Source of the DNA: JACMOY01 sp038322575
GTDB taxonomy: Bacteria > Actinomycetota > Actinomycetes > Actinomycetales > Angustibacteraceae
Direction: 5' to 3'
Length of the DNA: 6,011 nucleotides
Assembly: GCA_038322575.1 (NCBI GenBank)
Contig: JBBQGB010000106.1
Location: forward strand, 1-6,011
The translations under genes and the position numbers were made by a program. Positions 1 through 6,011 of the stretch are shown piece by piece (the first letter of the stretch is position 1; each line of letters starts with the position of its first letter). The notes under the pieces were generated by a model. It searched no databases, was not told where the DNA came from, and was given only the letters and a program-made list of their open reading frames with translations.

Positions 1-673
1 CATGACCGACATCGGCAACCGGGCCGAGGTGATCGCGCGGGCCTGCAGCGTCGAGCTGGCCGACGAGCCCGAGTCGTACGACGTCGACGTCCGGCTCGGT
101 GACGGCACCCGGCTGACCGGCACCGTCACCGGGGTCCGGGGGGACGTGGTGCTGTCGACGACGTACTCGAGCCTGTCGGCCAAGCACCGGCTGCAGGCCT
201 GGGTCGACCTGGTCGCGCTCGCGGCCACCCGCCCCGACCGGTACTGGCGCGCCGCAGCCGTGGGGCGCAGCAAGGGGGGCTCGCGTCGCAGCACGATGCA
301 GCTGGTCACGCCGGACGACGCGCTGCCTGCCCTCGAGGAGCTGGTGGCGTTGTACCGCAGCGGTTTGCGCGCACCACTGCCGTTGCCCGTGAAGACCGCG
401 GCTGAGTACGCCTCACGTCGTGATCGCAACATCGACGTCGGCCTGGCCCGCGAGGCGGCGGCCAGGGACTGGGTGGGCGGCACGTATCCCGGCGAGCAGG
501 CGGACGACGAGCACCGCTTGCTGCTTGGCGACCTGGCGCCGCTGTCGGCGCTGACGGCCCAGGAGCCGTGGCCCGGTGAGACCTGGCACCCGGACGAGAC
601 CGACCGGTTCGGTCAGCTGTCCCGACGGCTCTGGGACCGGCTGCTCGCCGTCGAGGTCGTGGCGACGGGATGA
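1..673 (+). CDS. recC: RecBCD enzyme subunit RecC, C-terminal part (5' end outside window)
   Basis: RecC is the scaffold subunit of the RecBCD helicase-nuclease; in E. coli it splits the duplex and scans the 3' strand for Chi. Only the last 223 codons are visible. The frame is open to the left edge, and the ATG at position 2 is almost certainly an internal methionine, since RecC proteins run to about 1100 residues. The fragment matches the E. coli RecC C-terminus, compared from memory. A beta-rich segment (about residues 27-50, with RLGDGTRLTG) corresponds to the E. coli stretch ending in QITGWLPQV. It is followed by SAKHRLQAWVDLVALA (59-74), equivalent to the E. coli segment with LWLEHLVY. 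LEELVALYRSGLRAPLPLPV (111-130) matches LSQLIEGYREGMSAPLLVLP, and WVGGTYPGEQADDEHRLLLG (157-176) aligns with the E. coli segment holding GEGDD. This is the degenerate nuclease-like fold that has lost its catalytic residues in RecC. The gene ends in TGA, overlapping the recB start by 4 bases. Identification is by family pattern plus the recB and recD neighbours. Confidence 0.93.
   Translation, partial: MTDIGNRAEVIARACSVELADEPESYDVDVRLGDGTRLTGTVTGVRGDVVLSTTYSSLSAKHRLQAWVDLVALAATRPDRYWRAAAVGRSKGGSRRSTMQLVTPDDALPALEELVALYRSGLRAPLPLPVKTAAEYASRRDRNIDVGLAREAAARDWVGGTYPGEQADDEHRLLLGDLAPLSALTAQEPWPGETWHPDETDRFGQLSRRLWDRLLAVEVVATG
670..673 (+). promoter_or_regulatory. recC/recB 4-base stop-start overlap (ATGA), translational coupling site
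   Basis: The recC stop codon TGA (671-673) overlaps the recB start codon ATG (670-672). The nearest Shine-Dalgarno-like sequence is GAGG at 653-656, about 13 bases before the ATG, which is further than usual. The overlap is seen directly. That it couples translation by termination-reinitiation, keeping RecC and RecB output matched, is inferred from how such junctions usually behave. Confidence 0.7.
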
Positions 674-3600
674 CCGAAAACCCACTCCCCCTGCCGATCG
701 GCGAGCCGATCCCCGAGCGGTTCGCGATGCTCGGGCCGCTCCCCACCGGCACCACCGTGCTCGAGGCCAGCGCCGGCACCGGCAAGACGTTCACCATCGC
801 AGCGCTCGTCGCCCGCTACGTCGCCGAGGGAGTGGCGACGATGGACGAGCTGCTCGTCGTCAGCTTCAGTCGTGAGTCCACCCGCGAGCTGCGCGAGCGG
901 GTGCGCGAGCGACTGGTCAGCGTGCGCGAGGGGCTGGCCCGGCCGCAGGACGTCGACCCTCGCGACAGCGTGCTGGCCCACCTCGCCGCGGCTCCCGCCG
1001 ACGAGGTCGATCGCCGTCACCGACGCGTACAGGAGGCGCTGGCCGACTTCGACGCGGCCACCGTCACGACGACCCACGGCTTCTGCCAGCAGGTGCTGGC
1101 CGCGCTGGGGACCGCGGGTGACCACGACCCGGGCGCCCAGCTGGTCGAGGGCATCGGCGACCTGGTGCACGAGGTGGCCGACGACCTGTACCTGCGCAAG
1201 TGGGGCGTCGCCGGAGCCGGAGCCCCCGAGCTGACCATCGCGCAGTTCCGGTCACTGGCGGTGGACGTCGCCGTCCGCGACCCCGGCACCCTGCTCGTGC
1301 CCACACCGGCCGAGTCCGACCCCGCGACGCCGCACGGTCTGCGCACCCGCATCGCGTCCGCGGTGCGCGCCGAGGTCGAGTCGCGCAAACGCCGGCTGCA
1401 CCTGTTCGACTACGACGACCTGCTCTCGCGCCTTGACGGCACCCTGCAGGCCGAGGTCACCGGATCCGTTGCGGTGCAACGTCTTCGAGACCGATACCGC
1501 ATCGTCCTGGTGGACGAGTTCCAGGACACCGACCCGGTCCAGTGGTCGATCCTGCGCATCCCCTTCCACGGCCACCGGACGCTCGTGCTGATCGGCGACC
1601 CGAAGCAGGCGATCTACGCGTTCCGCGGTGCCGACGTCCACGCCTACCTCAGCGCCCGTGACGTGGCCGGCGCCGTGCACACGCTGCCCACCAGCTTCCG
1701 CAGCGACGCCGCTCTGGTCGCCGGTCTCGATGCGGTGTTCGGTGGCGCGGCACTGGGAGATCCCCGCATCAGGGTCGGGCCGGTCGAGGCCGTGCACCGC
1801 GGGCGGCTGATCGAGGTGGCCGGGACGCCGGCCCCGGTGCGGTTGCGCGTGCTGCCGCGGGAGGGGCTCGCCCCGCCGGGCAAGCTGCTGCCGACGCAGG
1901 TCGCCGTCGACTCGATCGTGCACGACGTGGCGGCCGAGGTCGTCCGGACCCTCGGGTGCGCCCGGCTGAACCCCCGCGACCAGGGCCCGCAGCGTGCCGT
2001 CGTCCCCGGTGACATCGCGGTCCTGGTGCGCACCAACAAGCAGGCCGAGCAGGTCAGCGCCGGCCTGCGCGCCGCGGGCGTTCCCGTCGTCGTCACCGGG
2101 CGGACGAGCGTGTTCACCACCCCTGCAGCAGAGCAGTGGCAGCTGCTGCTCGAGGCGCTCGAGCAACCGCACCGCACCGCGCGGGTGGCCCGCCTCGCCC
2201 TGGGTCCGTTCGCCGGGCTGCCCGCGGCGCAGGTGGCCGATCCCGACGACGGGTCGGTCATCGAGCTCGCGCTGCAGCTGCGGGTCTGGTCGCGGCTGCT
2301 CGACGAGCGCGGGGTCGCCGCCGTCTTCGAGGCCGTGTCGGCCGAGCGCGCGCTCCAGCCACGCCTGCTCGCCCTCGACGGCGGTGAGCGGCTGCTCACC
2401 GACCTGCGTCACCTGGCGCAGGTGCTGCACGAGGTCGCCCAGCACGAGCAGCGCGGTCTCAGTGCCCTGGTCACGTGGTTGCGCGCCCGTCGCGACGAGG
2501 CCGCACGCGAGACCGGCACGCTCGAGCGCAGCCGCCGGCTGGACTCGGACGCCGCAGCGGTCCAGGTCATCACCGTGCACACCAGCAAGGGCCTGGAGTT
2601 TCCCGTCGTCATGATGCCGTTCGGGTGGAACCGCTGGCCCGGCAACGAACCGTCCACGGCGGCGTTCCACGATGCGCGCCGGCGGGTGCGCGACGTCGGC
2701 GGACCCACCGGGCCGGACTGGGCCGCCCACGTGGCCCGGGGCAAGGCCGAGGAGGCCGACGACGACCTGCGTCTGGCGTACGTCGGACTCACCCGAGCCA
2801 TGGGGCACCTCGTCACCTGGTGGGCGCCGACGGCCAACACGGTCACCTCCGCCGTGCACCGCCTGCTGCTGCACCGCGACCCGGCGACGGTGGCCCCCCC
2901 GAAGATCCCGGTGCCCGCCGACTCCGTCGCCCTGCAGGCGTTCCGCGGGCTGGCCACCGCGCACCTCGCGGTCGAGCTCATCCAGCCGCGGGAGGTGGGC
3001 CGCTACGAGCCGCCGGCGCCGACGTCCGCGGCCCTGTCGGTGGCCACCCTCGACCGCGCTCTGGACACCACCTGGCGGCGGACGTCGTACAGCGCGCTGA
3101 CCGCGGCCGCTCACGACCAGCGGATGGGCAGCGAGCCCGAGGTGGCGCAGAAGGACGACGAGGCCGACACCCACCTCGCCGACGCCGACGGGACTGCCGA
3201 CACCCCCCTGCGCGCCGTGCCGTCCGCCTGGGACGAGCTGCCCGGCGGGACGGGCTTCGGCACCCTGGTGCACGCGGCGCTGGAGCAGATCGAGGACGCC
3301 GACGACGAGGCCCAGGTGCGGGCGGCGGTGGCGCTGAACGTCGCACGGTCGGCGCCGGGCACGGATGTCGGTACCCTCACCGCTGCCCTCGTGACGGCCC
3401 TGCGGACGCCGCTCGGGGTGCTGGCCGGTGGCGTGTCCCTGGCCGAGCTGAGCGGCAACGACCGGTTGCCCGAGCTGGACTTCGAGCTGCCACTGGCCGG
3501 CGGGGACGAACCGCTCGCGCTCCGACCGATGTTATCGGGGCTGGTTCCGTTGTGGCGCAGGCACTGCAGCACCGGCGTCCTGTCGGGGTACGCGGACGAG

Positions 3601-4029
3601 CTGGCGGCCCTCGACCCGGCACCCCTGCGGGGATACCTCACCGGCAGCATCGACGCCGTGCTGCGGCTGCGCGTCGACGGCGCCCCCACGTACCTCGTCG
3701 TCGACTACAAGACCAACCGCCTGGGCGGTTACGTCGAGCCGCTGACCGCCTGGCACTACCGACACGACGCCATGCAGACCGCGATGATCGAGGCGCACTA
3801 TCCCTTGCAGGCGCTGCTGTACGGCGTCGCGCTGCACCGCTACCTGCGCTGGCGCCAGCCCGGTTACGACCCCGACGTCCATCTCGGTGGCTCGCTGTAC
3901 CTGTTCCTGCGCGGCATGTCCGGGCCCGGCGTGGTCGCAGCAGACGGCTCGGTGCCCGGCGTCTTCGCCTGGCGGCCGCCGTCGCGCCTGGTGGTCGGGG
4001 CGTCGGACCTGCTGGCGGGTGCGACGTGA
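670..4029 (+). CDS. recB: RecBCD enzyme subunit RecB: 3'-5' SF1A helicase with C-terminal nuclease domain
   Basis: Complete at 1119 aa (E. coli RecB is 1180). It is the 3'-5' motor and only nuclease of RecBCD, acting on double-strand DNA ends in the cytoplasm. Helicase motifs in order: Walker A ASAGTGKT (33-40); Ia VVSFSRESTREL (63-74); Ic TTTHGFCQ (133-140); conserved FDYDDLLSRL (246-255); Walker B LVDEFQDTD (280-288); III LIGDPKQAIYAFRGAD (307-322); IV TSFRSD (341-346, Arg344); V ITVHTSKGLEFP (634-645); VI LRLAYVGLTRA (700-710, Arg709). An acidic linker (about 820-846) leads to the nuclease: GTLVHAALE (864-872, His868), PELDFELP (934-941, Glu935), GSIDAVLRL (992-1000, Asp995), VVDYKTN (1010-1016, Asp1012 and Lys1014) and YPLQALLYGVALHRYLR (1044-1060). 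These match E. coli His956, Asp1067, Asp1080 and Lys1082, so nuclease activity is expected. The ATG leaves about 32 residues before Walker A, as expected for the family. The segment between motif Ic and FDYDDLL is shorter than in E. coli. The gene overlaps recC and recD by 4 bases each. Confidence 0.97.
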   Translation: MTENPLPLPIGEPIPERFAMLGPLPTGTTVLEASAGTGKTFTIAALVARYVAEGVATMDELLVVSFSRESTRELRERVRERLVSVREGLARPQDVDPRDSVLAHLAAAPADEVDRRHRRVQEALADFDAATVTTTHGFCQQVLAALGTAGDHDPGAQLVEGIGDLVHEVADDLYLRKWGVAGAGAPELTIAQFRSLAVDVAVRDPGTLLVPTPAESDPATPHGLRTRIASAVRAEVESRKRRLHLFDYDDLLSRLDGTLQAEVTGSVAVQRLRDRYRIVLVDEFQDTDPVQWSILRIPFHGHRTLVLIGDPKQAIYAFRGADVHAYLSARDVAGAVHTLPTSFRSDAALVAGLDAVFGGAALGDPRIRVGPVEAVHRGRLIEVAGTPAPVRLRVLPREGLAPPGKLLPTQVAVDSIVHDVAAEVVRTLGCARLNPRDQGPQRAVVPGDIAVLVRTNKQAEQVSAGLRAAGVPVVVTGRTSVFTTPAAEQWQLLLEALEQPHRTARVARLALGPFAGLPAAQVADPDDGSVIELALQLRVWSRLLDERGVAAVFEAVSAERALQPRLLALDGGERLLTDLRHLAQVLHEVAQHEQRGLSALVTWLRARRDEAARETGTLERSRRLDSDAAAVQVITVHTSKGLEFPVVMMPFGWNRWPGNEPSTAAFHDARRRVRDVGGPTGPDWAAHVARGKAEEADDDLRLAYVGLTRAMGHLVTWWAPTANTVTSAVHRLLLHRDPATVAPPKIPVPADSVALQAFRGLATAHLAVELIQPREVGRYEPPAPTSAALSVATLDRALDTTWRRTSYSALTAAAHDQRMGSEPEVAQKDDEADTHLADADGTADTPLRAVPSAWDELPGGTGFGTLVHAALEQIEDADDEAQVRAAVALNVARSAPGTDVGTLTAALVTALRTPLGVLAGGVSLAELSGNDRLPELDFELPLAGGDEPLALRPMLSGLVPLWRRHCSTGVLSGYADELAALDPAPLRGYLTGSIDAVLRLRVDGAPTYLVVDYKTNRLGGYVEPLTAWHYRHDAMQTAMIEAHYPLQALLYGVALHRYLRWRQPGYDPDVHLGGSLYLFLRGMSGPGVVAADGSVPGVFAWRPPSRLVVGASDLLAGAT
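4026..4029 (+). promoter_or_regulatory. recB/recD 4-base stop-start overlap (GTGA), translational coupling site
   Basis: The recD start codon GTG (4026-4028) overlaps the recB stop TGA (4027-4029). No convincing Shine-Dalgarno sequence precedes it; the best is a weak GGCGGG at 4014-4019. A GTG start without its own clear ribosome site, sitting on the upstream stop, suggests recD is translated mainly by ribosomes finishing recB. The overlap is seen; the coupling is inferred. Confidence 0.65.
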
Positions 4030-5897
4030 GCGAGCCGTCCACCTACGCGCCGACGTCGGCGCTGCGCGCCGCCGGTCTGCTGCGCGAGTTCAACGACGCC
4101 GGGATGCTGTCCGCGGCGGACGTCCACGTCGCCCAGCGGCTCGGTGTGCTCGGGGCTGAGGCCGACGAGGCGGTGCTGCTGGCCGTTGCTCTGGTGGTGC
4201 GCTCGACACGACACGGTTCGGTCGTCGTCGACCTGACCACCGCCAGCGACACCACGGTCGCCGACGACGACGGTGCCGTCGACTCGGCCGAGGTCGACCT
4301 GGCCTGGCCCGACGCGACCTGGACGGCACGGTGCGCGGCCAGCCCCCTGGTCGCCTCGGGGGGTCCGTTGCGGTTGGACGGCGACCGGCTGTGGTTGGCG
4401 CGCTACTGGGAGCAGGAGCAGCAGGTCGCCGACCAGCTGCTCGTGCGGTCATCGACGACCCCCGACGACCTGATGCTGGACGTCCTGGCGCAAGGGATGC
4501 AGCGCCTCTTCGGCGACGGAGCCGATGACGACCAGCAGACGGCCGCGGCGGTGTGCGCGCTGTCGTGGGTCAGCGTCCTGGCCGGCGGGCCGGGCACCGG
4601 CAAGACGACCACGGTCGCCCGGGTGCTGGCCCTGCTGCGCGAGCAGAACCCGGCGTGCAGGATCGCGCTGGCGGCGCCGACGGGCAAGGCCGCGGCCCGG
4701 CTGGAGGAAGCCGTGCGCTCGTCGACAGCACACCTGTCGTCAGCGGACCGCGAGCGGCTGGGTGACCTGACAGCCGTGACGTTGCACCGCCTGCTGGGCT
4801 GGCGTCCCGGCGCACGCAGCCGCTTCCGGCACGACGCGACGAACCGCCTGCCGTTCGACGTGGTGGTGGTCGACGAGAGCTCGATGGTCTCGCTGACGAT
4901 GATGGCGCGCCTGCTCGAGGCGCTGCGGCCCACCACGCGCCTGGTGCTCGTGGGCGACCCCGACCAGCTCGCCTCGGTCGAGGCCGGTGCGGTGCTCGGC
5001 GACCTGGTCGACCGTGCGACGCTGGGCCGCCGCACGCCCTCGTTCGCCGCCACGCTGCGGACGGTTCTGCCCGAAGTCGTTGTGGCAGAACGCCCATCCT
5101 CGCCGGCTGCTGCCATGCGCGACGGTGTGAGCGCCCTGCACACCAACCACCGCACCGACGTCCCGTCGATCGCCGAGCTGGCAGCGCACGTGCAGGCCGG
5201 CCGGGCCGACCTCGTCCTCGCGCTGCTCGCGTCGGGTGATCCGCACGTCGAGCTGGTCGAGCTCGAGGACGACGGTCACCTGACCGAGACGCAGCTGGCC
5301 GGCATCCGCGCCGACGTCATCACCACTGGCGCGGCGCTGCACGAGGCTGCGGCTCGCGGCGACGGCCGCGAAGCCGTGGCGGCGCTCGAGGCGCAGCGGC
5401 TGCTGTGCGCCCACCGCCGTGGCCCGCGGGGCGTCGCGCACTGGTCGGCACTGGCGACGGGCTGGCTCGCCCACCTGCACCCGACCACGGGGCACGGGGA
5501 CGGCCACTGGGTCGGTGAGCCGCTGCTGGTGACCAGCAATGACTACGAGGTGGGCCTCTACAACGGCGACACCGGGGTCGTCGTGGACGACCAGCGTGGT
5601 GGTCTGGTCGCCGTCTTCGGCCGCGGCGGCGAACCGGTGCGGGTCCCCGTGGCCCGGCTCGGCGACGTCCGCACCCTCCACGCGCTCACCGTGCACCGCA
5701 GCCAGGGCAGCCAGTTCAGGGCCGTGACCGTCATCCTGCCGCCGGCCGCTTCAGCCCTGGGCACCCGGGAGACGGTCTACACCGCCGTGTCCCGCGCCAC
5801 CCACCACGTCCGGCTCATCGGCAGCGCCGAGGCGCTGACCGCCGCGATCAGCCGTCCCGCCGCCAGGGCAACCGGGCTGCGCGAGCGCCTGCGCTGA
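4026..5897 (+). CDS. recD: RecBCD enzyme subunit RecD: 5'-3' SF1B helicase
   Basis: Complete at 623 aa with GTG start (E. coli RecD is 608). It is the 5'-3' motor of RecBCD and in E. coli is also needed for full nuclease activity. The N-terminal part (about 1-165) resembles the RecD domain that contacts RecC: LLREFNDAGMLSAADVHVAQ (18-37) and LDGDRLWLARYWEQE (117-131), the latter matching E. coli CGDRLYLNRMW. Motor motifs: Walker A GGPGTGKTTT (187-196, Lys193); Ia LAAPTGKAAARLEE (215-228); Ib TLHRLLGWRPG (252-262); Walker B VVVVDESSMV (279-288); III LVGDPDQLASVEAGAVLGD (308-326); IV LHTNHR (371-376); LLCAHRRGPRGV (459-470); NDYEVGLYNGDTGVV (505-519) in the SH3-like region; V TVHRSQGSQF (555-564); VI VYTAVSRA (584-591, Arg590). 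The length and these E. coli-like segments indicate RecD of RecBCD rather than stand-alone RecD2. The same frame stays open far upstream inside recB (to 2475), but that part is recB read out of frame. The GTG was chosen because it overlaps the recB stop and gives a family-length N-terminus. Confidence 0.96.
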   Translation: MSEPSTYAPTSALRAAGLLREFNDAGMLSAADVHVAQRLGVLGAEADEAVLLAVALVVRSTRHGSVVVDLTTASDTTVADDDGAVDSAEVDLAWPDATWTARCAASPLVASGGPLRLDGDRLWLARYWEQEQQVADQLLVRSSTTPDDLMLDVLAQGMQRLFGDGADDDQQTAAAVCALSWVSVLAGGPGTGKTTTVARVLALLREQNPACRIALAAPTGKAAARLEEAVRSSTAHLSSADRERLGDLTAVTLHRLLGWRPGARSRFRHDATNRLPFDVVVVDESSMVSLTMMARLLEALRPTTRLVLVGDPDQLASVEAGAVLGDLVDRATLGRRTPSFAATLRTVLPEVVVAERPSSPAAAMRDGVSALHTNHRTDVPSIAELAAHVQAGRADLVLALLASGDPHVELVELEDDGHLTETQLAGIRADVITTGAALHEAAARGDGREAVAALEAQRLLCAHRRGPRGVAHWSALATGWLAHLHPTTGHGDGHWVGEPLLVTSNDYEVGLYNGDTGVVVDDQRGGLVAVFGRGGEPVRVPVARLGDVRTLHALTVHRSQGSQFRAVTVILPPAASALGTRETVYTAVSRATHHVRLIGSAEALTAAISRPAARATGLRERLR

Positions 5898-6011
5898 TCC
5901 CGTCCTCGGTGTACGCCACGCACACCTCTGGCCGACCTGGTGGTGCTTCCTAGTTCGGCCAACGGGCTGGTGGCGGTCTGGAGGGTGACTCGTTCACGGC
6001 GGACCTTGTTG
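5898..6011 (+). other. Non-coding tail downstream of recD
   Basis: These 114 bases after the recD stop hold no gene I can support. A weak inverted repeat pairs GGCCGA (5930-5935) with TCGGCC (5955-5960) around a 19-base loop, with no T-run after it, so it is not a convincing terminator. A short minus-strand frame runs in from the right edge through this region and into the recD 3' end, but it shows no family motif. The next gene, if any, lies to the right. Confidence 0.5.
5980..5988 (+). promoter_or_regulatory. Possible Shine-Dalgarno sequence of a gene beyond the right edge
   Basis: GGAGGGTGA closely resembles the anti-Shine-Dalgarno target GGAGGTGA. A GTG at 5985-5987 lies inside it and opens a frame to the window edge, but is too close to GGAGG to be served by it. 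The TTG codons at 6006 and 6009 are too far. The match may be chance in GC-rich DNA. Confidence 0.15.

Noticed and set aside
2..4. ATG at position 2 as a true start of a 223-aa gene
   Set aside because: The sequence matches the C-terminal region of RecC, and there is no upstream sequence to show a ribosome site. It is better read as an internal methionine of a truncated recC.
340..347. E. coli Chi octamer GCTGGTGG at 340-347 and 5966-5973, and its complement at 1688-1695
   Set aside because: The octamer arises readily from common codons such as GAG-CTG-GTG in GC-rich DNA. The actinobacterial Chi sequence is not assumed to be the E. coli one, and most Chi-contacting residues of RecC lie outside the window. 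Three copies here are not evidence of function.
1252..3273. 673-codon open frame on the minus strand inside recB
   Set aside because: It is antisense to the conserved helicase core of RecB. Long antisense frames are common in GC-rich genes because stop codons are rare, and its translation is His/Arg/Gly-rich with no recognisable domain.
4026..5897. Stand-alone RecD2-type helicase
   Set aside because: The gene overlaps recB in a recC-recB-recD operon, and its length and internal segments match RecBCD-type RecD. RecD2 proteins are longer, with a different N-terminal region.
5929..5961. Inverted repeat after recD as a rho-independent terminator
   Set aside because: The stem is only 6-7 bp (GGCCGA/TCGGCC plus a flanking T-A) with a 19-base loop and no T-run after it.
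5777..5962. 61-codon minus-strand ORF across the recD 3' end
   Set aside because: It is Arg/Ser/Ala-rich, lies mostly antisense to conserved RecD motif VI and the C-terminus, and has no recognisable motif.

Overview
The window is a stretch of very GC-rich coding DNA with the strong G/C bias at third codon positions typical of high-GC Actinomycetota. It carries the 3' part of a recC-recB-recD operon, all on the + strand. The order recC-recB-recD, with no ptrA protease gene between recC and recB, matches the arrangement I know from mycobacteria and other actinobacteria. Genus and species cannot be read from this window, and a high-GC proteobacterium is a less likely alternative.

Layout: positions 1-673 hold the C-terminal 223 codons of recC, whose 5' end lies left of the window. 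Positions 670-4029 hold a complete recB of 1119 codons. Positions 4026-5897 hold a complete recD of 623 codons with a GTG start. Each junction is a 4-base stop/start overlap (ATGA at 670-673, GTGA at 4026-4029), so the three subunits are probably made from one message with coupled translation. Positions 5898-6011 are a short non-coding tail with at most a Shine-Dalgarno-like sequence near the right edge. No RNA gene, mobile element, CRISPR array or tandem repeat was seen.

Function: the three products should form the RecBCD (exonuclease V) helicase-nuclease that processes double-strand DNA ends. RecB shows a full set of SF1A helicase motifs (3'-5' motor) and an intact C-terminal nuclease site. 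RecD shows a full set of SF1B motifs (5'-3' motor). RecC is the scaffold and, in the E. coli enzyme, the Chi-scanning subunit, but the part that contacts Chi is mostly outside the window. Nothing suggests decay.

I did not find a new system. The most notable feature is the short stretch between RecB helicase motif Ic and the conserved FDYDDLLSRL segment. It is about 105 residues, against roughly twice that in E. coli RecB as I remember it, so the duplex-contacting 'arm' seems reduced or missing.
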